DNA of 21,551 nucleotides. It comes from CAYZJD01 sp964478455 (GTDB lineage Bacteria; Acidobacteriota; Terriglobia; Bryobacterales; Bryobacteraceae). Below are positions 1 through 7,937 of this stretch, one piece after another. The notes under the pieces are model-generated. The model had not been told where the DNA came from. It saw nothing but the letters and a program-made list of their open reading frames with translations, and made no database searches. Position numbers and translations under genes: made by a program. The stretch spans positions 1 to 21,551 of the forward strand of contig CAYZJD010000026.1 of assembly GCA_964478455.1 (NCBI GenBank). The letters are read 5' to 3'. Numbering within the stretch: position 1 is the stretch's first letter; the number at the start of each line of letters is the position of its first letter.

Positions 1-13
1 AGAACAAGACCGC

Positions 14-208
14 ATGAACGACGAAACGAAATCAGAATGGCTGACGCTCGACAGCGACAGCCTCACCTACCGCGTCCGCGCCGCCTGCATCGAAGGCACG
101 GGCATCGAGCGCGACGAGGCCGGAGCGGTAGTCGCCGTCACTCTCTATCTCCACTCCGCCAGCATCCGCCTGACGGGAGCGGCCCCGGTCTGCCACCTAC
201 AGTCATGA
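14..208 (+). CDS. Small hypothetical protein of the integrative element
   Basis: This encodes a 64-residue acidic protein starting MNDETKSEWLTL, with no signal peptide, membrane segment or motif that I recognise. The stop codon overlaps the ATG of the next gene as ATGA, which suggests translational coupling to the HTH protein. No clear Shine-Dalgarno sequence is visible in the 13 bases available upstream, and the true start could lie outside the window. Short unrecognised genes are common just upstream of excisionase and integrase genes. The function is unknown; the call as a real gene rests on the overlap and on having the same direction as its neighbours. Confidence 0.5.
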   Translation: MNDETKSEWLTLDSDSLTYRVRAACIEGTGIERDEAGAVVAVTLYLHSASIRLTGAAPVCHLQS

Positions 209-420
209 GCGCCGAGCGCGATCCTCTCCTGACCCCCGCCGAGGTCGCGGCGTGGCTCCATACGTCGTCCGCCTGGGTGCGCGATCACGCCGGCGGCCGC
301 CGCCGCCCCCTGCTGCCCAGCCTCAAGCTGGGCAAATGCCTGCGCTTTCGGGCGAGCGACGTGGAGAACTTCATCGTGGAGTGCCGCCAGCTTGCGGAGC
401 GACGGGGATTGGTCGCATGA
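205..420 (+). CDS. Excisionase-like helix-turn-helix DNA-binding protein
   Basis: This is a 71-residue protein. Residues about 8-60 read as a MerR/AlpA-type winged helix: LLTPAEVAAWLHTSSAWVRDH forms the helix-turn-helix, followed by LKLGKCLRFRASDVENFI, the usual wing and closing helix of HTH_17/excisionase proteins (compare LSVREVAERLGVS and RFRREDVEAWL-type patterns). Such proteins bend DNA at attachment sites during excision or regulate element genes. It starts at ATG 205 inside the stop of the upstream gene, and its own TGA (418-420) overlaps the integrase ATG (417) as ATGA, so excisionase and integrase are probably made from one message. An upstream in-frame ATG at 37 is unlikely because it would be antisense-quality, arginine-rich sequence overlapping the first gene. 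Confidence 0.75.
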   Translation: MSAERDPLLTPAEVAAWLHTSSAWVRDHAGGRRRPLLPSLKLGKCLRFRASDVENFIVECRQLAERRGLVA

Positions 421-1610
421 TTGAGAGCGTCCCGCAAATCGTTAAGGAGGTCGGCAAGCGCATGCCCCGCGCCCGTCACCAGCGCGGCTGGGTCGAGGAG
501 GCCGGCAAGCGCCGCAGAAAATGGCGCGGCCACTACTACGTCTACGTCCGCCAGCCGGACGGCACCGAACGACGCCAGCATAGAGCAGTTGTCCTCGGCC
601 TCAAGTCCGAAATGCCCAAGTGGAAGGCCGAGGCCGCACTCCAGGCAATCATCGAGCGCGAGATCCACACCAGCGCCCTGCCCGCCCAATGCACGTTGCG
701 ATGGTTCTGGCAGGAACGTTTCTGCCCAATGAAAGCGCCGAAGTGGAAAGCCAGTGCGAGGGGCGAGACCGTCAAGAACATTGAACGGTACATAATCGCG
801 CCCCTTGGAGAACTCCCGCTCGCGAGCATCGACAAGTTCACGCTTCAAACTCACATCAACTCGCTGGCGAAGAACTATAGCAGGAGCGTCGTTGAGAAAG
901 CGTTGATCTGGTCGAGGGCAATTCTGGAGGAAGCCGTCGATCAGGATCTCCTCAACAAGAATCCTGGCTGGAAGCTGGAAATGCCCGAGACGCGCAAGGT
1001 CAATCGAAAGACAGTGAACCCAGAACGGGTCGCCGAAGCCTTCGCCACTCTTCCGATGCGCGAACGATTGATGCTCCGCATCGCTCTTGTGCTCGGATTG
1101 CGGCCCGGAGAGATTCTGGCTCTGCGCTGGAACGACATATTTCCTCATTCCCTGCGGATCGACGAAGCCACGGTAGACGGCTCGGTTTACGCCCCCAAGA
1201 CTGAGGCGAGCATCGATCACGTCTGGATGCCAGCGGAGATCAAAGCAGAACTCGACTTCTGGCGCTCGGCCTACGGAGACCCGAAGCCAGAGTCGTTCAT
1301 CTTCCCGTCGCCAACGGGCCGGGTGATGCGCCTCGACAACTACCGCAGGCGAATGTTTCGCCCAGCTCTCGAAAAGGCTGGACTGAAAGGAGTCACCTTC
1401 CAGCAATGCCGACGCTCCTGCGCGACGTTGCTCCTCGACGGCAAGCACGGCAACCTGAAGGACGTTCAAAGGCACTTGCGCCACGCCCAGGCAACGACCA
1501 CGCTCGGCATCTATGTTCAAGAGGTTCCCGCTTCCGTCAGAGCCGCCGTCGAGTCCTTGGACAAGACGATCTTCGGGAAGCTGTCGGCCACAACCTCCTT
1601 GGTGAATTGA
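417..1610 (+). CDS. Tyrosine recombinase / phage-type integrase
   Basis: This 397-residue protein has the domain order of tyrosine recombinases: a basic N-terminal arm-binding part (about 20-85), a SAM-like core-binding domain (about 90-190) and a catalytic domain (about 200-390). Visible catalytic residues are Arg229 in LGLRPGEILALRW, a likely Lys261, Arg332 in FQQCRRSCAT, His356 in HLRHAQATTTLGIY and the nucleophile Tyr366. The usual His of the HxxR box is replaced by Gln329. The ATG at 417 overlaps the stop of the HTH gene and is preferred to the longer frame opening at 252, whose first 55 codons read the HTH gene out of frame. The gene ends 74 bp from a tRNA-Val gene, its probable target. 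Confidence 0.92.
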   Translation: MIESVPQIVKEVGKRMPRARHQRGWVEEAGKRRRKWRGHYYVYVRQPDGTERRQHRAVVLGLKSEMPKWKAEAALQAIIEREIHTSALPAQCTLRWFWQERFCPMKAPKWKASARGETVKNIERYIIAPLGELPLASIDKFTLQTHINSLAKNYSRSVVEKALIWSRAILEEAVDQDLLNKNPGWKLEMPETRKVNRKTVNPERVAEAFATLPMRERLMLRIALVLGLRPGEILALRWNDIFPHSLRIDEATVDGSVYAPKTEASIDHVWMPAEIKAELDFWRSAYGDPKPESFIFPSPTGRVMRLDNYRRRMFRPALEKAGLKGVTFQQCRRSCATLLLDGKHGNLKDVQRHLRHAQATTTLGIYVQEVPASVRAAVESLDKTIFGKLSATTSLVN

Positions 1611-1684
1611 ACATAAATGAACACAAGTTCCCCCAAACCCAGGATTGCCCCAATTCGCAAGTTGTTGTCACTACAAGAGATCAG

Positions 1685-1725
1685 TGGTGGGCGCGACAGG
1701 ACTCGAACCTGTGACCTCCTGCGTG
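1685..1725. other. Probable attachment site within the 3' half of tRNA-Val
   Basis: Tyrosine recombinases encoded beside tRNA genes usually recombine at an identity block spanning the anticodon or T arm to the 3' end. The integrase gene ends 74 bp away, on the 3' side of this tRNA. Only one copy of the block is in the window, so the crossover point and length are not defined; the coordinates simply cover the T arm and acceptor end. A second direct copy left of the window would confirm it. Confidence 0.4.
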
Positions 1726-1761
1726 TGAAGCAGGCGCTCTAACCAACTGAGCTACGCGCCC
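1685..1761 (-). tRNA. tRNA-Val, anticodon CAC
   Basis: Reading the minus strand gives a complete cloverleaf. The acceptor stem is GGGCGCG paired with CGCGCCC, the D arm contains AGCTCAGTTGGTTAGAGC, and the anticodon stem CCTGC/GCAGG encloses the loop TTCACAC, so the anticodon is CAC (valine, GTG codons). The T arm is ACAGG-TTCGAGT-CCTGT. A discriminator A and an encoded CCA follow (minus-strand end at 1685). The gene is intact although an integrase lies just beyond its 3' end, as expected when an element restores the 3' part of its tRNA target on integration. Confidence 0.95.
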
Positions 1762-1827
1762 GTAGCAGAGCTTGACGGCGGTTCGGCGCATCATCTCCGC
1801 GCACAGAACTGCCGCGTTCGGATTCTG

Positions 1828-1833
1828 TATTAT
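1828..1833 (+). promoter_or_regulatory. Candidate -10 box for the MoxR gene (leaderless start)
   Basis: TATTAT stands seven bases before ATG 1841, and no Shine-Dalgarno sequence precedes that ATG. A transcript from this box would begin at or very near the start codon. No good -35 hexamer is seen. The overlapping minus-strand hexamer TATAAT (1829-1834) could instead serve the tRNA-Val gene, with a leader of about 60 nt. Confidence 0.35.
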
Positions 1834-1840
1834 AGCAGTA

Positions 1841-2809
<969 letters not shown>

Positions 2810-2813
2810 TGCC

Positions 2814-2831
2814 CGCAGGCTGGAGCCTGCG
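2814..2831. repeat. Short perfect intergenic palindrome
   Basis: CGCAGGCT-GG-AGCCTGCG fills the 34-bp gap between the MoxR stop (2809) and the YchF-like start (2844). The 8-bp arms pair perfectly. It could form an RNA hairpin between the two cistrons or belong to a dispersed family of small palindromes; GCAGGC/GCCTGC hairpins of this look recur between genes in GC-rich genomes (recollection, not a search). No T-run follows, so a simple intrinsic terminator is unlikely. Confidence 0.6.
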
Positions 2832-2843
2832 CCGCCAACACTC

Positions 2844-3917
2844 ATGCGCACTGCGATCATCGGCCTGCCGATGGTAGGCAAAACGTCCCTGTTCACAATC
2901 CTCACCGGCGTGCACGAACACGCGCGCGTGGGGACGATGGAGGCGCGGCTCGGAGTGGCGAAGGTGCCCGATCCGCGAGTGGAGGCCCTGGCGGAAGTGT
3001 TCCAGCCGCAGAAGGCCACACACGCCACCATCGAATACTTGGACTTCCCATCCATCTCGAAGGAAGCGCTTCACGAGCCGGGCTACCTGGCGAGTCTGCG
3101 GGTGGCTGACGCGCTGGCACACGTGCTTCGCGTCTTCGAGAGCGACACGGTCCCGCACGAGAAGGGCAGCGTGGATCCGCTGCGCGACATGCGCGACGTC
3201 GAAACAGAGCTGATCCTGAGCGACCTGATCGTTGTGGAGAAGCGGCTCGAGCGCCTGGACAAGGACCGCAAGAAGATGAAGAGCCCGGAGCTCGACCACG
3301 AATTCGAGCTGCTTGAAAAGGCGAAGGCGGCGCTGGAATCGGACAAGCCGCTGCGCTCGATGGATCTCGACGCGGAGAACGAGAAGCGCCTCCGCGGGTT
3401 CCAGTTTCTGTCGCAGAAGCCGATGCTCTACGTGTTGAATCTTGGCGAAGAGACGGCGCCGCGGTTGCACGAGATCGAAGAGGAATACCGGCGAGGGGTC
3501 CTGCTCGGTCAGTCACGGACAGCGGTGGCGGCGTTCTGCGGGAAGATCGAGGCGGAACTGACCGAACTCGAACCGGAGGAAGCGCAGGAGTACCTCGCGA
3601 GCTTCGGGCTGAAGGAGTCCGGACAGGAACGACTCATCGCCGCAACGTACTCGCTGCTGGGCTTGATGTCGGTGGTTACGTGCAGCGAGACGGAGGTCAG
3701 GGCTTGGACCATCCCGGTTCACACGACCGCCGTCAAAGCCGCCGGCGCCATCCACACCGACTTCGAGAAGAAGTTCATTCGCGCGGAGGTGGTGAACTGG
3801 AAGGCACTGGTGGAGTGCGGCGGCTTCGCTGGCGCGCGCGAAAAGGGCGTGCTGAAGCTCGAAGGGAAGGACTACATCGTCAAGGACGGCGACGTTCTGC
3901 AAATCCGGCACGGTTGA
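2844..3917 (+). CDS. Divergent YchF-type P-loop GTPase/ATPase with TGS domain
   Basis: This 357-residue protein resembles YchF/OLA1 nucleotide-binding proteins, translation-associated P-loop proteins in the cytoplasm. The P-loop is GLPMVGKTS (7-15). The C-terminal TGS domain (about 277-357) is very YchF-like: EVRAWTIPVHTTAVKAAGAI, then HTDFEKKFIRAEV and EGKDYIVKDGDVLQIR. The G4 position reads NLGE (199-202), matching the unusual NxxE of YchF. The middle is divergent: the G3 motif DxxG is DFPS (67-70), without its glycine, and residues 120-185 are a charged coiled-coil hairpin. The start at ATG 2844 puts the P-loop at the normal N-terminal position. The frame opens earlier, inside the MoxR gene, but that part does not resemble a domain. 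It is probably a paralogue of housekeeping YchF. Confidence 0.85.
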   Translation: MRTAIIGLPMVGKTSLFTILTGVHEHARVGTMEARLGVAKVPDPRVEALAEVFQPQKATHATIEYLDFPSISKEALHEPGYLASLRVADALAHVLRVFESDTVPHEKGSVDPLRDMRDVETELILSDLIVVEKRLERLDKDRKKMKSPELDHEFELLEKAKAALESDKPLRSMDLDAENEKRLRGFQFLSQKPMLYVLNLGEETAPRLHEIEEEYRRGVLLGQSRTAVAAFCGKIEAELTELEPEEAQEYLASFGLKESGQERLIAATYSLLGLMSVVTCSETEVRAWTIPVHTTAVKAAGAIHTDFEKKFIRAEVVNWKALVECGGFAGAREKGVLKLEGKDYIVKDGDVLQIRHG

Positions 3918-3939
3918 AGAAGCGAGCGAGGAGATCACG

Positions 3940-4878
3940 ATGAGCGGCGGTGCGCTGTGTTTGCTGCTGGCCGGCGCGATCGGCTGCGTGGCGGCCGAGT
4001 TGCCGGGCTACAAGATCCTGTGGGCGACGTTTCGTACGGGCGACACCGAAATCTTCGTGGCCGATTCGGACAACGGAGACCTTACGAACCTCACTCGCTC
4101 TCCGGGATCGAGCGAGCGATACCCGGCCTGGTCGCCTGACGGTCGCAAGGTCAGCTTCAACTCGGATCGTGACGGCACGTTCAACCTCTACGTGATGGAC
4201 ACCGACGGGAGAAACGTGCGGCAGCTCACGCGTGAGAAGGTGCCCGTTGTCACCGGCATGCAGAGCTGGACGGCGGACGGGCGCTGGATCTACTTCGGCG
4301 TTTTCGGGAAGAAAGAACCGCAGATGTGCCGCATCCACCCCGACGGCTCGGGCTTCGAGGTCATCGGGACGGGCATCGACGCCGCTGTTTCGCCGGACGG
4401 GAAGACGATCATGTACGCCAAGGCGTTGGCCAAAGGCCACTGCCTGTTCGCGGCGGACGGCGACGGACGCAACGAACGGCAATTGACCTTCGAGGAGAAT
4501 CCGTTCGCTGGCGTGCATGCGTCCTGGACGCCCGATGGGAAGCGGATTATCTACGCCGACCGCGTCGGGGAGGCCCTGGAACTCTTTAGCATCGAGCCTG
4601 ACGGCAAGAACAGGAAGCAACTGACTTCGCTGGGGCGGGCGGCGACGTCACCCGCGGTGTCTCGCGACAACAAGTGGATCACCTTCCGGCTCTGCGACGA
4701 GATTTACTGGCGCAGTGCGGAAACGAGCAAGCGCGCCTACGGCGAGCGGAGGCCGGACAAGCGTCCGGTGTGGGTGATGGGGATCGGCGGCGAGAATCCT
4801 CGCGTCCTTGAGCTGCTACGCTTCCACACGACGATCGACGGCAGCCGCGCGCCGATGGCGGTGCGGAGACAGGATTAA
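3940..4878 (+). CDS. Secreted TolB/WD40-like beta-propeller protein
   Basis: This 312-residue protein starts with a signal peptide (MSGGALCLLLAGAIGCVAA, cleavage near residue 19) and continues as PD40/TolB-type blades. Recognisable blade motifs are AWSPDGRKVSF (63-73), SWTADGRWIYF, AVSPDGKTIMY, SWTPDGKRIIY and a degenerate AVSRDNKWITF, which gives five to six blades. Such propellers are periplasmic scaffolds for protein or ligand binding; the partner here is unknown. GAGGAG stands 7 bp before the ATG, which fixes the start, 22 bp after the YchF-like gene. It lacks the N-terminal domain of true TolB and lies apart from any tol-pal cluster, so it is not called tolB. Its stop overlaps that of lnt, which converges on it, by 4 bp (4875-4878). 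Confidence 0.82.
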   Translation: MSGGALCLLLAGAIGCVAAELPGYKILWATFRTGDTEIFVADSDNGDLTNLTRSPGSSERYPAWSPDGRKVSFNSDRDGTFNLYVMDTDGRNVRQLTREKVPVVTGMQSWTADGRWIYFGVFGKKEPQMCRIHPDGSGFEVIGTGIDAAVSPDGKTIMYAKALAKGHCLFAADGDGRNERQLTFEENPFAGVHASWTPDGKRIIYADRVGEALELFSIEPDGKNRKQLTSLGRAATSPAVSRDNKWITFRLCDEIYWRSAETSKRAYGERRPDKRPVWVMGIGGENPRVLELLRFHTTIDGSRAPMAVRRQD

Positions 4879-4906
4879 CCGCGGAGGCGCAGAGACCGCA
4901 GAGAGA
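4875..4906. repeat. Repeat-like CGCGGAGGCGCAGAGACCGCAGAG block forming the lnt 3' end
   Basis: The plus strand from 4875 carries iterated units of the type CGCGGAGGC GCAGAGACC GCAGAGAGA. I recall similar CGCAGAG-rich blocks as dispersed intergenic sequences in many environmental bacteria. Here the block supplies the last codons of lnt (SLRSLRLRG-stop) and begins at the overlapping stop codons. The dispersed nature is inferred, since only one copy is visible in the window. Confidence 0.4.
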
Positions 4907-6344
4907 CCCCGAGGGATAGCAGGCCCGCCGCCGCGCAGAGCCACACGAACCAGTCGCCATAACGCGTGTACACTGTGAGTCCCTTTTCGTAGGAGTACTG
5001 GGCGAGCATGGCTGCCTCCTGATACGGCGGCAGTTGCTGCACCAGCCGGCCGGCGGGGTCGATGACGGCGGTGATGCCGTCATTGGTGGCTCGCAGCATC
5101 CAGCGGCGGTTCTCCGCTGCGCGCATGCGGGCGATCTTCAAGTGTTGCTCGCGGGCGGCGCTGCGGCCGAAGTAGCCGTCGTTGGAGAGGTTCAACAATA
5201 CTTCGGCGCCCGCCTGAACAAACAGCCGAACGAGATGCGGGAACACGGCCTCGTAGCAGATGAAGGTGCCGGCGCCGTGACCGCCGACGGAGAACACGAC
5301 GAGGCGCTTGCCCGGCGAAAAATCGCCCGCTTCCGACGTGATCCGGTTCACAAACCTGAAGCCGGGTGGGATGAATTCACCGAACGGCACGAGTATCATC
5401 TTGTCGTAGCGGTCGAGCACATTGCCGCCCGCATCCAGCAGCACGGCGGAATTCAGCGGCTTGCCGTCCGGGGTGTGGGTCACAACGCCGGCAAGCAGGT
5501 GCGTGCGCGCCGTCCGAGTGAGGTTTACCAGCCTGTCGCGGAAGCGCGTGTCGGTGTCGAAATGGAGCGGCGCCGGGACCTCGGGCCAGACGAGGAGGGC
5601 GGGCGGCACATTCCCGGCGCTGAGGGACGCCTGGAGCGATAAGTAGGAGAGGCGGCGCTGCATCCGGTTATAGGAAAAGAAGTTCCACCTTTCGCTTTGG
5701 GAGAGGTTGGGCTGGACGAGTGCGGCTCGTTCGGTCCCGCCGCGCGCCTCGGGCAGAGACGGCAGCAAATACAGTAACGGGAGGGCCAGCAGCCACGCCA
5801 GTTCTCTGCGAGGCCGGCGCAAGGCCGCCAAAGCCAGGGCCGTGCTCGTCATCGCGAAGACAAACGAGAGGCCGTAAACGCCGGTCAACGGCGCAAGCCG
5901 CATGGGAATGCTCATGTCGATGCCGGCGTTACCCAAAGCGTGCCACGCAAAGCCGAGCGGCGCGTGCGTCCACTCGACCGCCACCCAGATGGCCGCAACG
6001 GCGGGCAACGCGTACCAGCGCCCGATGACGATGTCGGCGGCGGTGGTGAACACTCCGAGATGCAGTGCCTTGGCCAGGCAAAACAGGAGAAAGCATCCCC
6101 AGCTTCCGAACTTGCCCATGCCGCCGTGTACCTCGAGCACGAACTGAATCCAGTAGCAGGTGGCGAACCAGTAGACGACGCCGGCCACGTAGCCGAACAG
6201 GAAGCGGCGCCAGTGACGGCTCTCGCGCGCCACCGCGATCAGCAACGGAGCGAGCGCCACCGGCGCGAGCCAGGAAATGTCAGCTCGGGGAAAACTCAAG
6301 ACCAGGAGCGCGGCTCCGAGCAGTGCCAGCGCCGGATTCAGCAT
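4875..6344 (-). CDS. lnt: Apolipoprotein N-acyltransferase
   Basis: This 489-residue inner-membrane enzyme transfers an acyl chain from a phospholipid to the N-terminal amine of diacylglyceryl apolipoproteins, the last step of lipoprotein maturation. Residues 1-200 contain about six hydrophobic segments. Residues 205-455 form the nitrilase-like domain, with the catalytic triad visible as Glu255 (LLVWPEVPAP), Lys315 (DRYDKMILVPFGEF) and Cys363 (GTFICYEAVFP). NLSNDGYFG (385-393) is another family hallmark. A last membrane helix lies at about 463-482. The ATG at 6344 overlaps the end of lipA by 7 bp, so translation is probably coupled. The C-terminal SLRSLRLRG tail is encoded by a repeat-like block and may not be under selection. 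Confidence 0.95.
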   Translation of the reverse strand: MLNPALALLGAALLVLSFPRADISWLAPVALAPLLIAVARESRHWRRFLFGYVAGVVYWFATCYWIQFVLEVHGGMGKFGSWGCFLLFCLAKALHLGVFTTAADIVIGRWYALPAVAAIWVAVEWTHAPLGFAWHALGNAGIDMSIPMRLAPLTGVYGLSFVFAMTSTALALAALRRPRRELAWLLALPLLYLLPSLPEARGGTERAALVQPNLSQSERWNFFSYNRMQRRLSYLSLQASLSAGNVPPALLVWPEVPAPLHFDTDTRFRDRLVNLTRTARTHLLAGVVTHTPDGKPLNSAVLLDAGGNVLDRYDKMILVPFGEFIPPGFRFVNRITSEAGDFSPGKRLVVFSVGGHGAGTFICYEAVFPHLVRLFVQAGAEVLLNLSNDGYFGRSAAREQHLKIARMRAAENRRWMLRATNDGITAVIDPAGRLVQQLPPYQEAAMLAQYSYEKGLTVYTRYGDWFVWLCAAAGLLSLGVSLRSLRLRG

Positions 6345-7258
6345 GCCGCTCCCAAGGCTTGCTCGCTCACCATCTCCGCCATGTAAGAGCTGCGCACCAG
6401 CGGGCCGCTGAACACCGAGCGGAAACCGATCGAAAGACCGTAATCGCGGTACGCGTCAAACCCGCCAGGCCTTACGTACTCGGCGACGGGAAGATTGCGC
6501 CGCGATGGCTGGAGATACTGCCCGATGGTCACAACGTGCACGCCGGCGGCGCGTAGGTCGCGCAACAACTGCTCGACTTCCGGCGGCTTCTCGCCGAGAC
6601 CAACCATGAGGCCGGACTTGATCAACGCTTGCGGCCGGCGCCGTCCGGCGAAGCGGAGCACCTGGAGGGAACGCCGATAGTCGGCCTGCGGCCGCACGCG
6701 CCGGTAGAGCCGCGACACGGTCTCCATGTTGTGGTTGAAGATGTGAGGCCCGGCGTCGAGCACGCGGGCGACGGCATCGAGGTCACCGCAAAAGTCTGGC
6801 GTCAACACCTCCACCCGTGCCTCGGGGAGCGCCTGCCGCACCTGGCGAACGGTAGCAGCGAAGTGAAATGAGCCGCCGTCGGACAGATCGTCACGGTTCA
6901 CGCTGGTGATCACCACGTGACGCAACCCCATACCGGCGGCCATCCGGGCGACGTTGGCGGGCTCCTCGGGCTCGAGTCGGAACTCATTGCGCCGCGTCGA
7001 ACCCTTCGGCACCGCGCAGAAGCCGCAGCCTCGCGTGCAGAGGTTGCCGAGAATCATGAAGGTCGCCGTCCCGCGATGGAAGCATTCATGGATGTTTGGG
7101 CAGCGGGCTGATTCGCAGACGGTGTGGAGCCGCAGCGCGCGCAAGCCGGACTTGAGCCGGTTGAGGCTCTGGAAGTGGACCTGCGGCTTGCGCACCCATT
7201 CGGGCAGGCGAGGTCTGGCGGGTCCGTTTCGCTCAAGCTGGACCAGGGGCTCAGGCAC
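6338..7258 (-). CDS. lipA: Lipoyl synthase (radical SAM)
   Basis: This 306-residue radical-SAM enzyme inserts two sulfur atoms into protein-bound octanoyl groups to make lipoyl cofactors of 2-oxoacid dehydrogenases and glycine cleavage. The auxiliary, sacrificial 4Fe-4S cluster ligands are Cys48, Cys53 and Cys59 (CESARCPNIHEC), and the radical-SAM ligands are Cys74, Cys78 and Cys81 (CTRGCGFC). The C-terminal RSSY (289-292) supplies the serine that ligates the auxiliary cluster. The start codon is GTG at 7258-7256, 3 bp after the stop of the SPOR-domain gene, with GGAAG a little far upstream; no in-frame ATG fits. The lipB octanoyltransferase is not adjacent. The gene overlaps lnt by 7 bp. Confidence 0.96.
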   Translation of the reverse strand: MPEPLVQLERNGPARPRLPEWVRKPQVHFQSLNRLKSGLRALRLHTVCESARCPNIHECFHRGTATFMILGNLCTRGCGFCAVPKGSTRRNEFRLEPEEPANVARMAAGMGLRHVVITSVNRDDLSDGGSFHFAATVRQVRQALPEARVEVLTPDFCGDLDAVARVLDAGPHIFNHNMETVSRLYRRVRPQADYRRSLQVLRFAGRRRPQALIKSGLMVGLGEKPPEVEQLLRDLRAAGVHVVTIGQYLQPSRRNLPVAEYVRPGGFDAYRDYGLSIGFRSVFSGPLVRSSYMAEMVSEQALGAAC

Positions 7259-7261
7259 TCG

Positions 7262-7858
7262 CTAGAACTTCCGCAGCAGGGGTTTGAAACCGGCCGTCTG
7301 GAGATCGGCGCGTGCCTTGGCGATCGCGTCCGGTCCTTCGAGGGGGCCGACCAGCACGCGGAAGACGGGCTCGGTGGGATGCGGCGCGATCAGGCTCGGA
7401 AAACCTTTCTTCTTCAGCACCTCGGCAATCAGCTCAGCTTCGGGCCGCTTGGTGGCCACCACCTGGAGATAGGCGCCGGGAACGAGCGGCTCTAGTGACG
7501 CCGCGGCGGGCGGCTCAGGCGCCGCCGCCGGGGGTGTCATGTTCGCCGGCTGAGTGGTCATGGGCGCGGCCGGCGGCTGAGCGGCTTCAGGTGCGGAAGC
7601 TGCCTGCGGCGAACTCGCCGGCTTCCTCTGGGATGACTCTCCAAACGGTGAGGCGCTCTTCGGCTCGGGCGCGAGCGCGGACGGCGGAGGTGCGACCTTG
7701 CCAGCGGCTGGCGTCTCGACGGCAGTAGTGGAGTTGCGCCCGAGAATGTAGCCCATGGTGAAGAAAACGCCGAGGAGAATGACCACGATGAAGAGGATGC
7801 TGAGCAGTTGCTTGTTGCCGAGCAGCACTTCGAACTGGCCTTCCTCGTTGCGGGGCAT
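7262..7858 (-). CDS. SPOR-domain single-pass membrane protein
   Basis: This 198-residue protein has a short cytoplasmic N-terminus (MPRNEEGQFEVLLGNKQ), a transmembrane helix (about 18-38), a Pro/Ala/Ser-rich periplasmic linker (45-122) and a C-terminal SPOR domain (about 125-198: GAYLQVVATKRPEAELIAEVL, then FRVLVGPLEGPDAIAKARADL). SPOR domains bind denuded septal peptidoglycan, so it may act at division sites. The ATG at 7858 is chosen because the helix then starts near residue 18; the frame runs further upstream into the kinase gene, but that part is antisense to coding sequence. It is the first gene of an apparent SPOR-lipA-lnt unit and diverges from the kinase across a 79-bp gap. Confidence 0.88.
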   Translation of the reverse strand: MPRNEEGQFEVLLGNKQLLSILFIVVILLGVFFTMGYILGRNSTTAVETPAAGKVAPPPSALAPEPKSASPFGESSQRKPASSPQAASAPEAAQPPAAPMTTQPANMTPPAAAPEPPAAASLEPLVPGAYLQVVATKRPEAELIAEVLKKKGFPSLIAPHPTEPVFRVLVGPLEGPDAIAKARADLQTAGFKPLLRKF

Positions 7859-7900
7859 AGCGATTGATTTGAGGTTAGCGCAGTTGGACTCGGCGTTGCA

Positions 7901-7913
7901 GCAGGCGCCCTGC
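7901..7913. promoter_or_regulatory. Palindrome in the divergent SPOR/kinase promoter region
   Basis: GCAGG-CGC-CCTGC lies about 8 bp upstream of the kinase -10 candidate, in the 79-bp gap between divergent genes. It could be an operator or a small hairpin. There is no second copy nearby to support a specific regulator. Confidence 0.25.
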
Positions 7914-7921
7914 GGTTGCGC

Positions 7922-7927
7922 TACAAT
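7922..7927 (+). promoter_or_regulatory. Candidate -10 box for the sensor kinase gene
   Basis: TACAAT ends 10 bases before ATG 7938, which would give a leader of only a few nucleotides. No Shine-Dalgarno sequence is seen before this ATG, and no -35 hexamer stands at the normal distance. Confidence 0.35.
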
Positions 7928-7937
7928 CCGAAGATTC

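Larger units (their letters stand above)
1..1684 (+). mobile_element. Right end of an integrative element at tRNA-Val (partial)
   Basis: Three compact plus-strand genes lie directly against the 3' end of a tRNA gene: a small unknown protein, an excisionase-like HTH protein and a tyrosine recombinase. Consecutive genes share ATGA stop/start overlaps at 205-208 and 417-420. An integrase next to the 3' end of a tRNA gene is the classic arrangement of genomic islands, ICEs and prophages that recombine into tRNA genes. The other end and any cargo lie left of the window, so the type of element cannot be told. The inner boundary given here (1684) is the last base before the encoded CCA end of the tRNA; the true recombination point may lie inside the tRNA. 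Confidence 0.7.

Noticed and set aside
285..1520. 411-codon open frame on the minus strand opposite the integrase
   Set aside because: It is antisense to a clear tyrosine recombinase and its translation is low-complexity His/Arg/Leu-rich sequence without domains, typical of GC-rich shadow frames.
3940..4878. Calling the secreted propeller TolB
   Set aside because: It lacks the TolB N-terminal domain and any tol-pal neighbours; only the propeller repeat is shared.
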